From Nocardia sp. CY41 (lineage in GTDB: Bacteria > Actinomycetota > Actinomycetes > Mycobacteriales > Mycobacteriaceae), in contig NZ_VUOS01000032.1 in NCBI RefSeq assembly GCF_009829325.1, positions 31,788 through 95,787 on the forward strand: 64,000 nucleotides of DNA, in the 5' to 3' direction. Within the stretch, counting starts at the first letter, position 1. Every line of letters begins with the position of its first letter. The notes below the pieces were generated by a model. That model did no database searches. It was not told the origin of the DNA and saw only the letters and a program-made list of their open reading frames with translations. Below, one piece after another: positions 50,030 to 58,749 of this stretch. The position numbers were made by a program, and so were the translations under genes.

Positions 50030-50518
50030 TCAGGCCGGCACCCCCGCGCAGTCCCACGCTTCCACCGGGTCGCGGGAATACCAATGCCCGGTCCATTCCC
50101 GCCCGGCCTCGAGGGCTGCGTAGAACTCCTCGTCATCGGGCAATTCCGGACCATGGGCGTAGACAACACCGGGACGGTCCCCGTGGAAGCGGCGCGCCCG
50201 CTCCACCGCGCGCGCGGAACGCTCGGCGAGATAGGCGCGCTGAGTGATCAGCCATTCCTCGCTCGTGCGAACTCCTGGGCCGCCGTAGTCCAGCGGGTAG
50301 TGCGACTGGTATTCCAATCGCGCCAACTGCTCACCCGCGTGCTCATACAGCCACACGATCCACCCCGGAACCTCCGGCTGCGCGGCCAGCGCACGAACAG
50401 CGAATCCTGCGCGCGCAGTCTGGCTTTCCGGATCACGCCGCGACGCGGCGGCGACACGAGCGACCGCCGCGAAGTCGATGCTGCTCCGCTCCCGATCTTT
50501 CCGATGCCTACCACCCAT
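50030..50518 (-). CDS. hypothetical protein, Arg-rich cytosolic
   Basis: 162 residues with no domain that I recognise. It has helical, aromatic-rich stretches such as PGWIVWLYEHAGEQLARLEY and SEEWLITQRAYLAERSARAV, and an acidic middle (GPELPDDEEFYAALEAGREW). No signal peptide or membrane segment. The ATG at 50518 is followed by a basic N-terminus (GGRHRKDRERSS). A much longer open frame upstream is poor in composition. Converges on the Ddn-like gene; no operon partner. Confidence 0.6.
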   Translation of the reverse strand: MGGRHRKDRERSSIDFAAVARVAAASRRDPESQTARAGFAVRALAAQPEVPGWIVWLYEHAGEQLARLEYQSHYPLDYGGPGVRTSEEWLITQRAYLAERSARAVERARRFHGDRPGVVYAHGPELPDDEEFYAALEAGREWTGHWYSRDPVEAWDCAGVPA

Positions 50519-51141
50519 AGCCGATAACTCTAGAGCTCGGCGGCGGTCGGCGACCAGGATTTGCTCCAAGTTGGCCCGCGACCGGCCGTCGCGGTCCGTC
50601 TGCCTACCAGCGCCTACGTGAGAAACGAAGCCGAGGCGCGAAGTTCGTCGATCGGACGCACCCGGCGTCCCGCTGTTGCGCAATGCATCGGCGGCGGACA
50701 TCGCATCGGAGCGGGGCGTCCAGAACGGCCAACCCGTCTGTGGCGAGGCCGCCGGTCCAGCCGCCCCGCAGCGCGATCCGTTCGCGTTCCTCGGCGACGC
50801 TCGGTTGGTCGGCTTGTGGACGTTGTTCGGCCTGGTGCCCACGGTGATTCAGACATTCTTCCACTGACGACGGGCCCGAGACGGTGTGAACTCCGGTAGC
50901 CGGGCTGCGCGAATTTCTTCCGGTGGAGGAGGATTTGCGGCGCAGCATGCCGGTGAGCCGGGAACATCACCCGGCCCGGGTGCTGCGAACTTCTCGTGAC
51001 GCCGAGGGGAGTGGTCCCACGTGACAAGCCTCGGTCGCGGGAACACTGGATTTGCCGCTTGCATGCTGTTGCTGGAGCTTCACCCGAATCCGGGCGGGGG
51101 AAATCCCGCTGATCGGCGGCGGAGCACGGCAGAATGCGGCT
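50519..51141. other. 623 bp gap with no confident gene
   Basis: Between divergent hypothetical and carboxypeptidase genes. A short frame (50676-50867, +) has a hydrophobic end but no ribosome site and poor composition. A small stem GCCGGG/CCCGGC lies at 50957-50975. Promoters of both flanking genes must lie here. Confidence 0.4.
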
Positions 51142-52056
51142 ATGCGTACATTTGCCCGGTTGTTGCAGTGTGTCGTATTCGGGGCGCTGATCGTGGTGGC
51201 CGGTCACGGCGTCGTGGCCGCTCCCGCCGCAGGAGAGGTCCATGTTCGGTTGCCTTGGCCGACTCCTGAACCGGACGGAGTGCAGGCGTCGGGAGCCATC
51301 TTGGCGGACGGGATCACGGGCACGGTGCTGTGGTCCCGGCAGCCGCACACCTCGGTCCCGATAGCCAGTATCACGAAGGTGATGACGGCACTGGTCGTGA
51401 TCGACACCGGCGACCTCGACCGAGTCATCACCGTGCCGCGTGAAGCCATCGCCTATTGCACCGAGCACGACGGGAGCAACGCAGGCCTGGTCCCCGGCGA
51501 GGTGCTCACCGCACGACAACTCCTGTACGCGCTGCTGCTGCCGTCCGGCTGCGACGCCGCCTACACCCTCGCGGAGGCCTACGGGCCCGGCCAGGACGGC
51601 TTCATCGCCGAGATGAACAACACCGCGATTCACATGGGCCTGGCAGGAACACATTTCACCGATCCGAGCGGACTGCCCATCCCCACCGACCACTCCACCT
51701 ACTCCACGCCGGCGGATCTGGTGGCTCTCGGCATGCGCGTGATGAGCCTGCCGGTGTTCCGAGAGATCGTCGGCGCGCAGAGCTATCACCTGCCCGCCGG
51801 CCCGGGCAACCGCGCTCACCTCTGGCGGACCACGAACTCGCTGCTGCACGACTATCCCGGCACGATCGGCATCAAAACCGGATGGACCGGCGCGGCGGGA
51901 ACGTGTCTGCTGTTCGAGACGGTCAGAGCGGGAATACCGCTGATCGGTGTGGTTCTGCACAGCTCGGCCGACAGCGACGTCGCCGCGAAGGACGACGCCG
52001 AGCGCATGCTGAACTGGGCCTACCACCCGATCCTGAGCGTGCTGCCGATCGGTTAG
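51142..52056 (+). CDS. D-alanyl-D-alanine carboxypeptidase (low-molecular-weight PBP)
   Basis: 304 residues with an N-terminal signal (MRTFARLLQCVVFGALIVVA). The penicillin-binding motifs are SxxK in IASITKVMTALV (about 77), SxN-position S-G-C in LLPSGCDAAYTLAE (about 134), and KTG in GTIGIKTGWTGAAGTC (about 242). The cysteine in place of Asn in motif II is unusual among classic PBPs, but occurs in some actinobacterial enzymes as I remember. It trims D-Ala from peptidoglycan stem peptides outside the membrane. ATG at 51142 gives the signal peptide directly. Monocistronic. Confidence 0.9.
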   Translation: MRTFARLLQCVVFGALIVVAGHGVVAAPAAGEVHVRLPWPTPEPDGVQASGAILADGITGTVLWSRQPHTSVPIASITKVMTALVVIDTGDLDRVITVPREAIAYCTEHDGSNAGLVPGEVLTARQLLYALLLPSGCDAAYTLAEAYGPGQDGFIAEMNNTAIHMGLAGTHFTDPSGLPIPTDHSTYSTPADLVALGMRVMSLPVFREIVGAQSYHLPAGPGNRAHLWRTTNSLLHDYPGTIGIKTGWTGAAGTCLLFETVRAGIPLIGVVLHSSADSDVAAKDDAERMLNWAYHPILSVLPIG

Positions 52057-52436
52057 CGCCGGATGCGGGAGAACGGCTCCATCCCGGCACAGACCGAGAC
52101 GACACGGTGACCGCGTCCGCCATCCGGACCTGATGCGCCGTAATATCGCCCATCGAGCGATCGCTCGGACGCAACCTCACACCGCACTATCGCGACGATG
52201 GTCGCTCATACGCCATCCCTGTCGTCGCGACCGATGGATCGACCGGGCGGGCACGCCGCGGCTTGCCCTCTGCCCTCGTGTCGGCCACCTGCCCAGACCC
52301 GGACCAGCTCTCTCGGCGTGCCACCGCCTGAACTGGGTATCACGTCTGCGCAGCGGACATCGCACAGGCGAGCGTTCGGATATGGCGGTACGCCACTGCG
52401 GCACGGCAGCGGCCTGGACGATGGGAGGAGAGCGGC
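52057..52436. other. 380 bp gap with a perfect 14-bp palindrome
   Basis: CGAGCGATCGCTCG (52154-52167) is perfectly self-complementary and contains the octamer GCGATCGC. No gene is supported; frames that cross it are Arg/Ser-rich shadows. The next gene has its own strong ribosome site. Confidence 0.45.
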
Positions 52437-52664
52437 ATGGCGGCGCGACACCGTACCTACCTCGTTCGTCTCGACCCGTACCTACGCGACGAAAGTGCGA
52501 CACCGAAGGGTGTTCGAGGCGCGTTCTTCGACTGGCTGCAGACCGTCGACGCCGAGCCCGTCGAGCTCTGCGGCGCCGATCGCGTCGTCATCTTGTGCTC
52601 GCCGGAAGCCGCCGACCGCATCCGAGACCTCGAGTACGTCCTGGATGTCGAACAACGCGACTAG
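52437..52664 (+). CDS. small hypothetical protein
   Basis: 75 residues (RHRTYLVRLDPYLRDESATP then GVRGAFFDWLQTVDAEPVEL), with a regular alternating pattern suggestive of a small alpha/beta domain, ending RDLEYVLDVEQRD. The GGGAGGAG ribosome site 7 bp before the ATG is one of the strongest in the window, so it is probably translated. It resembles the short I9/protease-propeptide-like or ACT-like fold only loosely. No known function. Followed 105 bp later by the NmrA-like gene. Confidence 0.6.
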   Translation: MAARHRTYLVRLDPYLRDESATPKGVRGAFFDWLQTVDAEPVELCGADRVVILCSPEAADRIRDLEYVLDVEQRD

Positions 52665-52769
52665 ACGCCTGTGCCGAAACGTCGCCCGGGCGGCGCCGGC
52701 GGCCCGGCTCCTGGGCGCCCCAGGGTGGCAGGATGAGTGGTTCAGCGATCCACACCGGAGAGGGTGCAG

Positions 52770-53585
52770 ATGACCATCCTGGTAACCGGGGCCACCGCAA
52801 ACATCGGCCGCAAGGTTGTCGACCACCTGCTCGCATTGGGGGCCACCGATATTCGCGCGCTCACCAATAATCCGCGGAAGGCCGCGCTTCCGGCCGCGGT
52901 GCAGGTGGCCGAGGGTTACTTGCGGCGACCGGACACCTTGCCCGCCGCGCTTTCAGGGGTAGAGCGGATGTACCTGGCGCCGACACCCGACAGCGTCACC
53001 GAGGTGCTCGCGCTGGCCCGCGCGGCGGGTGTCCGGCACGTCGTAGACCTGTCCGGTGAACCGGAGAGTTGGTGGGGCAGCGTCTGCACGGCTGTCGAGG
53101 ACAGCGGCCTGGCCTGGACTCATTTATGGCCCGGCGATTTCATGGAGAACACCTTGATCTGGTCGCGCCAGATCCGCGAGACCGGTGCGGTGCTGGAGCC
53201 TCGGCCCGACGCCGCGAGCGCACCGATCGCCATGGACGACATCGCCGCTGTCGCCGCCACCACCCTGCTGAGCGACGCTCATCTCGGCCGGGCCTACCCA
53301 CTGGCGGGACCGGAGATCCTCACCCGCACCGATCTCGTCCGGTACCTCGCCGATGCACTCGGCCGCGACATCGCCTTCCGGCAATCCACGCGCGAGGACA
53401 CTATCGCTGCTCTGACCCCCACCATGGGCGACACCGCAACGTGGTACGTCGACAATGTCCTCACCAGTTTCGACGTGCCTCCTACGGCCGTGCCTGTCAC
53501 CAGCGTCCAAGACGTCACCGGCCGGCCCGCGACGACCTTCGCCCGGTGGGCCGTCGACAATGCCGCGCGTTTCGCTGCCGACTGA
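52770..53585 (+). CDS. NmrA-like NAD(P)-binding protein
   Basis: 271 residues with MTILVTGATANIGRKVVDHL at the N-terminus, i.e. an atypical SDR of the NmrA/HSCARG-like family, and a substrate-side region GPEILTRTDLVRYLADALGR. The classic catalytic YxxxK is absent, which fits sensor-like or quinone-reductase-like members of the family. It would bind NAD(P)(H) in the cytosol. ATG at 52770 with GGAGAG upstream. No operon partner. Confidence 0.83.
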   Translation: MTILVTGATANIGRKVVDHLLALGATDIRALTNNPRKAALPAAVQVAEGYLRRPDTLPAALSGVERMYLAPTPDSVTEVLALARAAGVRHVVDLSGEPESWWGSVCTAVEDSGLAWTHLWPGDFMENTLIWSRQIRETGAVLEPRPDAASAPIAMDDIAAVAATTLLSDAHLGRAYPLAGPEILTRTDLVRYLADALGRDIAFRQSTREDTIAALTPTMGDTATWYVDNVLTSFDVPPTAVPVTSVQDVTGRPATTFARWAVDNAARFAAD

Positions 53586-53697
53586 CCCCACGCTCGCCGG
53601 CTGGGCGTTCGCCGACCGCCCAGCTGACGGCACCATGAGAATCCGCCCGAAACACGCGCATCCCGCAACCGAAGCGCCTGCCTGTGCCGCCGGGCCT

Positions 53698-54510
53698 TCA
53701 GCCTGTCGGAACCGATCGCGCGATGAGTATGCCGACGCCGCCGGGAGCGAGCAGGCCCAACAGGAGGCTTCCTGCGACGACCACCACATTGGGTCCTTCA
53801 TTGGAGTCGACTCCCATCAAGGAGATGACTCCGGTGAATACGAGGCAGATGATTCCGTAGACAATCGTCGCGTAGGTGGCTATCGGCAGATTCTGCGGAA
53901 GCGCCAGCGGCACACCTGCCGAGCCTGTCAAGCGAACGGTCCGCCGAACGGCCACGGTCATGCTGGCCGCCATGATCGCCAAGCCGAACACAGGCGTGAC
54001 GATGCCCCAGGTGAGCGGGCGATCACCGTAGGCGGATTCCAAGTAGTCGAGCGAAGTGGCGATAAGCAGCAGCATTGCCCCGCCGATCATCATGGAGACG
54101 ACGAGCCCTCCCAATCGGTATAGCGCGCGATCGGGTCCGTGTCCCGCTTGGGCTTCGACATGACCTGCCAGCATCCACGCGACCGCGGCGGACAAAGCCA
54201 TCGCCCCGACACCCAAAGAACCTGCGGCAGGCATCATCTGGCTCCAGATGAGAGAGCACTGGGCTGCCAGATTCTCGATCGCGGGCTTATTGCCCGCGAT
54301 GATGCTGTACTCGTAGCTGTCCAGGGCGAGTACGAAAAATGTCGCTGTGACCAGAGCGATGGTCTGGTTGTTGTCTCGGTTCGTTCGCCCGAACAAGAAA
54401 ACGATTCCGGTGAAGAGGAATCCGGCCAACACACCGGCGAGCTGTGAGTGGGTCGCGGCAGATTCGATAATGCTCCAGCCGTGTGTGGTGCAGTGCTCAT
54501 CGGTCACCAA
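53698..54510 (-). CDS. hypothetical integral membrane protein
   Basis: 270 residues with about seven hydrophobic segments (LAGVLAGFLFTGIVFLFG, IALVTATFFVLALDSYEY, LGVGAMALSAAVAWMLAG, LGGLVVSMMIGGAMLLLIAT, PVFGLAIMAASMTVAV, ATIVYGIICLVFTGVISLMG and GSLLLGLLAPGGVGILIA). No family is recognised. The TTG at 54510 or the GTG at 54507 could start it; neither has a strong ribosome site. Acts in the cytoplasmic membrane; role unknown. The gap to the NmrA-like gene, 112 bp, contains no other gene. Confidence 0.75.
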   Translation of the reverse strand: MVTDEHCTTHGWSIIESAATHSQLAGVLAGFLFTGIVFLFGRTNRDNNQTIALVTATFFVLALDSYEYSIIAGNKPAIENLAAQCSLIWSQMMPAAGSLGVGAMALSAAVAWMLAGHVEAQAGHGPDRALYRLGGLVVSMMIGGAMLLLIATSLDYLESAYGDRPLTWGIVTPVFGLAIMAASMTVAVRRTVRLTGSAGVPLALPQNLPIATYATIVYGIICLVFTGVISLMGVDSNEGPNVVVVAGSLLLGLLAPGGVGILIARSVPTG

Positions 54511-54833
54511 CGAATAGTCGCAGGACTCACCGGCTTCCGACGGTTTTCTCTCCGAAGATCGGTCGAGGAAGACGAAATTCGATCGATCGGACTACCGCCG
54601 CTCGGGCAGACCCGCGCCGGCGGTGCACTGGCCTGACGTGTTATGACGGTGGTTCTTCGTCGAGTTCGCGAGCGAGCCCCCATGCTTTCGTACAGCGGTG
54701 GCGCCCGGCCCGGCATCGAGCGCGAAGTCGTCGGAGTAGTGCTGTGGCGCAGGCACATCGGGGGTCGCCCCGAACAGTCGGCAAGGGCGGTGAACATCGC
54801 CTCGACGAGGCTGGGCGCGAACTCGAGGCAGCG

Positions 54834-54851
54834 GCTGACCGATCGGTCAGC
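54834..54851. promoter_or_regulatory. perfect 18-bp palindrome in the fucosidase promoter
   Basis: GCTGACCGATCGGTCAGC is self-complementary over 18 bp. A -10-like TACCCT (54852-54857) follows directly, and the fucosidase starts 38 bp downstream. Palindromes of this form are common TetR operators; the tetR gene following the fucosidase is the likely source of the regulator. Confidence 0.75.
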
Positions 54852-54888
54852 TACCCTTGCCCTGCACGCACATGAGAAGAGGGGCAGG

Positions 54889-56355
54889 ATGAAGCAGCTC
54901 GCGGGTGGAGGGAACGATCCTTCGCTGGGATCACCGACGCGCCCGGGATCGACGTGGTTCGCGGAGGCCAAGTTCGGGATATTCGTCCACTGGGGATTGT
55001 TCTCGGTGCCCGGGTTCGCGCCGAGGGGCCGTTATACCGATGTGCTGCGCGACGATTACGGGCACGCCATGACCAGGAATCCCTATGCCGAGCAATACCT
55101 GAACGCGATGAAGGATCCCGGTTCGCCCACCGCCGCGTTCCACCGGCGGCACTTCGGCGATCTGCCGTACGACGGTTTCAAGGCGATGTTCGAGCAGGGG
55201 CTGGAGGATTGGCGCCCGGACGCGTGGGCGGACACGTTCCAGCAGGCAGGCGCCCGGTACGTGGTGATGGTGACCAAGCACCACGACGGGTTCGCGTTGT
55301 GGCCGACCGGTGTGCGCAACCCGCACAAAGCCGGATGGTGCACCGAGCGCGACCTGGTCGGCGAACTCGCGGACGCGGTGCGCGGGCGTGGGATGAGATT
55401 CGGCGTCTATTATTCCGGCGGGATCGATTGGACCTTCCAGCCGAAGATGATGAAGACCCTCGGGGACTACATCTACTCCCCGCGCGGTCGCGATTATCCC
55501 GCCTACGCCGACGCCCAGATGCGTGAACTCGTGACCCGCTATAAGCCGGACATCTTGTGGAACGACATCTCGTGGCCTACCGGGCGGGAACAGTTGCTCT
55601 CGTTGTTCGCCGACTATTACGACGTGGTGCCGGACGGGGTCGTCAACGACCGCTGGCAGATCGACTCGTGGGCCAGGAAAGTGATGCGCTGGAAACCGGC
55701 CAGGGCCGGTTTCGATCTGCTGATGAAGCAGTTGCTCACCGCGCGCCCGGACCTCCTCCACAACGCGGCGCCACAGGCGGTTCCGCACGCGGATTTCACC
55801 ACTCGCGAGTACGCCCGATTCGACACGATCCAGTCGGTCGAATGGGAGGCGACCCGGGGCATCGGCAACTCGTTCGGTTTCAACCGCGACGAGACCGACG
55901 CCGACTACGCGTCATTCGAAGACGACCTCTTTCCGGCTTTCGCCGACACGGTCGCCAAGAACGGCAACCTGCTGCTCGATGTCGGCCCGAGCGGTGGCGC
56001 GGGCGTCATTCCGGCAGCGCAACTCGATCGGCTCGCAGCGTTCGGTGACTGGCTCCGGGTCAACGGCCGGGCGATCTACGGCACCACCCCCTGGAACGAA
56101 GCGGAGGGCGAGACGGCCGAGGGGCTGCCTGTCCGGCTGACGTGCGACAGCGCCGCCGTCCATGTCCTGGTGATCGGCTATCCGAATGGGCGTGCGGTCA
56201 CCCTGAAGGCACTGTCGCTTCCGGGATCCACCGGTACCTTGTCGGCCGATGGCAGCCCGGTGACGGTCCGAAGGCGTGGTAGCGACACCGTCCTCGAGTT
56301 CACCCGTGACCTGACCGGCATCTACTCCCCAGCGGTGGCCATTTCGCGGTCGTGA
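54889..56355 (+). CDS. alpha-L-fucosidase (GH29-like)
   Basis: 488 residues. GH29 motifs: KFGIFVHWGLFSVPGFAP near the N-terminus, VMVTKHHDGFALWPT (about 125), the nucleophile region YKPDILWNDISWP (about 225) and a catalytic domain end GNLLLDVGPSGGAG. A C-terminal Ig-like domain follows (about 400-488). It hydrolyses alpha-L-fucosyl linkages. No clear signal peptide: the ATG at 54889 starts MKQLAGGGNDPSLG, so it appears cytosolic unless exported by another route. Longer in-frame start at 54643 would place the palindromic operator inside the coding region and is rejected. Followed by TetR, 49 bp. Confidence 0.87.
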   Translation: MKQLAGGGNDPSLGSPTRPGSTWFAEAKFGIFVHWGLFSVPGFAPRGRYTDVLRDDYGHAMTRNPYAEQYLNAMKDPGSPTAAFHRRHFGDLPYDGFKAMFEQGLEDWRPDAWADTFQQAGARYVVMVTKHHDGFALWPTGVRNPHKAGWCTERDLVGELADAVRGRGMRFGVYYSGGIDWTFQPKMMKTLGDYIYSPRGRDYPAYADAQMRELVTRYKPDILWNDISWPTGREQLLSLFADYYDVVPDGVVNDRWQIDSWARKVMRWKPARAGFDLLMKQLLTARPDLLHNAAPQAVPHADFTTREYARFDTIQSVEWEATRGIGNSFGFNRDETDADYASFEDDLFPAFADTVAKNGNLLLDVGPSGGAGVIPAAQLDRLAAFGDWLRVNGRAIYGTTPWNEAEGETAEGLPVRLTCDSAAVHVLVIGYPNGRAVTLKALSLPGSTGTLSADGSPVTVRRRGSDTVLEFTRDLTGIYSPAVAISRS

Positions 56356-56403
56356 ATGCGTTGCGGGACCGCACTGATCTCAGTGGAGACGAAGGAGAAT
56401 AGC

Positions 56404-57003
56404 GTGAGTGCCGAGACTGCGGAATCGGCCGCCGACGTGCGTCGCGGGCAGCTTATCGATAGTGCGATCGCCCTGATCGCCGAGGTAGGACATGCTCGTA
56501 CCTCACTGTCGCGGATCGCCGAGAAGGCGGGCGTCTCGAAAGCCGCGGTGCTGTACCACTTCAAGAGCAAAGAGGAACTGCTCGACCAGGTGCTCGACCG
56601 CGTGCTCGGCGGCCTGGTCGAGCATGTGGAGGCGGCGGTGCGCGCCGCGGGCACGCCCGCCGACGCGGTCGGCGCGTACATCCGGGCGATACTCGGCCAT
56701 CTGAGCGCCCACCCGTCGCATATCCGAGCGCTCACCGAGGCCATCGCGATCGGCGAAGCCGCCGGGCGTAGCACGATCCGCGCGGACTCCTCCCGCTGGC
56801 GAGTACTGGCGGACCTGTTGGCCGCAGGGCAGGCGGATGGCCGGTTCCGCGCGTTCGACGTCGAGACGACCGCGGTGGTGATCAGCGGCGCGATCGACGG
56901 TCTGGTCGGGCGATGGCTGACCGAACCCGAGTTCGCTCTGCGGGCGGCGGCCGAAGAACTGGAAGTATTCGTTTACCGCGCGATTTCTGTCGCCGGTGGA
57001 TAA
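56404..57003 (+). CDS. TetR-family regulator of the fucosidase gene
   Basis: 199 residues. HTH: TSLSRIAEKAGVSKAAVLYH followed by FKSKEELLDQVL (about 30-62). The C-terminal region matches TetR ligand-binding domains. GTG at 56404 follows GAAGGAG, a good ribosome site; the frame extends 16 codons upstream but those lack one. Downstream of the fucosidase gene on the same strand, so it could be translated from the same transcript and repress it at the palindrome at 54834. Inducer may be a fucoside. Confidence 0.88.
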   Translation: MSAETAESAADVRRGQLIDSAIALIAEVGHARTSLSRIAEKAGVSKAAVLYHFKSKEELLDQVLDRVLGGLVEHVEAAVRAAGTPADAVGAYIRAILGHLSAHPSHIRALTEAIAIGEAAGRSTIRADSSRWRVLADLLAAGQADGRFRAFDVETTAVVISGAIDGLVGRWLTEPEFALRAAAEELEVFVYRAISVAGG

Positions 57004-57062
57004 ACGCGGGGGAGGCGGCGGGCCGGCATGATTCGTTCGGCCGGACCGGTCGCACCCTTCGG

Positions 57063-57737
57063 TTAATCCATGACGGGTTCCGAGGGCCTCACCCGCTCGT
57101 GGAGGGTCAGCAGGAGATGATCGAAACGGGTGCGTTGCTGCACCAGCGCGCCGCCCATCGCGACGACGTCGGCGATGAGCTGCTCGGCCAGCGTCCGGAT
57201 CTTGATATTGGTCTCCTGCGAGCGCCAGCGCAGCACCCGGAACGCCTGATCGGCATTGACGCCGTAGACGAACATCACCACCCCCTTGGCCTGTTCGATC
57301 ACCGCGCGGGCGTCGATCACGTCGGGTAGCAGGTCGTCGAGGGCTTCCTGCCGGTTGTCCTCGAGTGTCGCGGTGACATCGATGAGATAGCCGGCGGAGC
57401 CGACCACCGCGCCGTCCTCGTCGAACAGTTGCTCGCCGATGACGATCACGTCGTGCGTCTCGCCCTCGGTGTCGATGATCCGGTGGCGGGTGCAGAACGG
57501 CGTAGCGGTCTCGACGGCGTCGGCGAGCGCCTCGGCGACGCGCCCACGGTCGTCGGGGTGCAAGTGACTTTGCATGAGTTCGGCGGACGGCTCCACCTGG
57601 CCCGGTGCGTACCCATAGATCGCGGCGGCGTCGTCGGACCATTCCCAACGCTGGTCGGCGAATCGGAAGCGAAAGCTGCCGATATCGGGGCAACCTCCCA
57701 GCATCTCGCGTGCAGTCTCCTGCTCGCGTTGTCCCAT
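57063..57737 (-). CDS. PAS and ANTAR domain regulator
   Basis: About 224 residues. An N-terminal PAS domain (about residues 20-130; FRFADQRWEWSDDAAAIYGY) is followed by an ANTAR RNA-binding domain (about 140-210; VIDARAVIEQAKGVVMFVYG). ANTAR proteins act as antiterminators by binding stem-loops in nascent RNA. The signal sensed by the PAS domain is unknown. The start is uncertain: TTG at 57770, GTG at 57746 or ATG at 57737 are possible; I use the ATG. Unpaired with neighbouring genes; its own leader may contain ANTAR-target loops but none was recognised. Confidence 0.87.
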   Translation of the reverse strand: MGQREQETAREMLGGCPDIGSFRFRFADQRWEWSDDAAAIYGYAPGQVEPSAELMQSHLHPDDRGRVAEALADAVETATPFCTRHRIIDTEGETHDVIVIGEQLFDEDGAVVGSAGYLIDVTATLEDNRQEALDDLLPDVIDARAVIEQAKGVVMFVYGVNADQAFRVLRWRSQETNIKIRTLAEQLIADVVAMGGALVQQRTRFDHLLLTLHERVRPSEPVMD

Positions 57738-57957
57738 TTCAGTCACCGGTCCAGTATGGCGCGCGTACAAGCGCAGGTCAGGAGGAGGATGGCGTTATGT
57801 GGCCGGCACCTCGCCGACCGGTGTGGCACCCGGACGGTCGCAGGGAGGCAGAAGTGAAACAGGAATATTCGCGAACCCGAGGTCAGCGGGGTGCGGCGCG
57901 CCGGAACTCGATGACCGAACCCGGCCGGCGGGTTCCGGACGACGGAGGCAACAGACG

Positions 57958-58653
57958 ATGTCGAAGATCCTTTTCGTGATGACCGGAGCGGACCATTGGA
58001 CTCTGGCCGACGGGACCGAACACCCCACCGGCTTCTGGGCGGAGGAGTTCGTGGTGCCTTTCGAGAGACTGAAGGGCGCGGGCTACGAGATTGTGGTGGC
58101 CACGCCCGGTGGCGTCGTGCCGAACGTGGACAAGAGCAGCCTCGCGCCCGAGGTCAACGACGGCCAGGACACCGCCGACCACCGGGCTCGGGTGATCGGC
58201 ACGAGTGCCGAGTTGAACAATCCGGTCGATCTGGCGAAGGTCGACGTCGCCGACTACGCGGCGGTGTTCTACCCCGGCGGCCATGGGCCGATGGAGGATC
58301 TGGCGGTAGACGCCGATTCCGGTCGGCTGCTCGCCACCGTCCTGGCCTCGGGCAAGCCGTTGGCCGTGGTGTGCCACGGGCCCGCGGCTCTGCTCGCCGC
58401 GCGAGGGGCCGACGGGGCGAGCGTCTTCGCGGGCTATGCCCTCACCGGGTTCACCAACGCCGAAGAGACCCAGGCGGGCTTCGCGGACAAGGCGAAATGG
58501 CTGCTACAGGATCGGCTCGTCGAGCTCGGGGCCGACTTCCGCGAGGCCGCACCGTGGACCTCGAACGTAGTGGTGGATCGCACCCTGATCACCGGCCAGA
58601 ACCCCGCGTCCTCCGCGCGGGTGGCCGATGAATTGCTGAAAAGCCTCGCTTGA
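57958..58653 (+). CDS. DJ-1/PfpI-family protein (Hsp31/GATase1-like)
   Basis: 231 residues. N-terminus KILFVMTGADHWTL; the nucleophile elbow is in PLAVVCHGPAALLAARG (about residue 136, C-H-G); YPGGHGPMEDLAV and the C-terminal ITGQNPASSARVADELL are typical of Hsp31-like members. Family members act as glyoxalase III, deglycases or chaperones. Cytosolic. ATG at 57958, with a GACGGAGG-type site upstream. The upstream frame of 53 codons is poor in composition. Converges on the GDPD gene, with hairpins between. Confidence 0.9.
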   Translation: MSKILFVMTGADHWTLADGTEHPTGFWAEEFVVPFERLKGAGYEIVVATPGGVVPNVDKSSLAPEVNDGQDTADHRARVIGTSAELNNPVDLAKVDVADYAAVFYPGGHGPMEDLAVDADSGRLLATVLASGKPLAVVCHGPAALLAARGADGASVFAGYALTGFTNAEETQAGFADKAKWLLQDRLVELGADFREAAPWTSNVVVDRTLITGQNPASSARVADELLKSLA

Positions 58654-58667
58654 CCTCGGAGCCTGGG

Positions 58668-58724
58668 GCCCGTGTGGCCACGGGCGCGCTGGGAAAGGCC
58701 GGCCGCGGCGCGTGTGCCGCGGCC
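58668..58724. terminator. two hairpins between convergent genes
   Basis: GCCCGTG-TGGC-CACGGGC (58668-58685) and a 9-bp stem GGCCGCGGC/GCCGCGGCC (58701-58724) lie in the 96 bp between the DJ-1-like and GDPD genes; bidirectional terminator likely. Confidence 0.65.
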
Positions 58725-58749
58725 GAGCGCACTTCTCCGGCTGCCCGCT

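Noticed and set aside
50676..50867. 63-codon plus-strand frame with a hydrophobic C-terminus
   Set aside because: No ribosome site, poor composition in the first half, and no conserved context; left as part of a gap.
52154..52167. CGAGCGATCGCTCG as an operator
   Set aside because: Perfect, but GC-rich 14-mers of this form arise easily here and no regulator lies next to it; it is recorded only as part of the gap.
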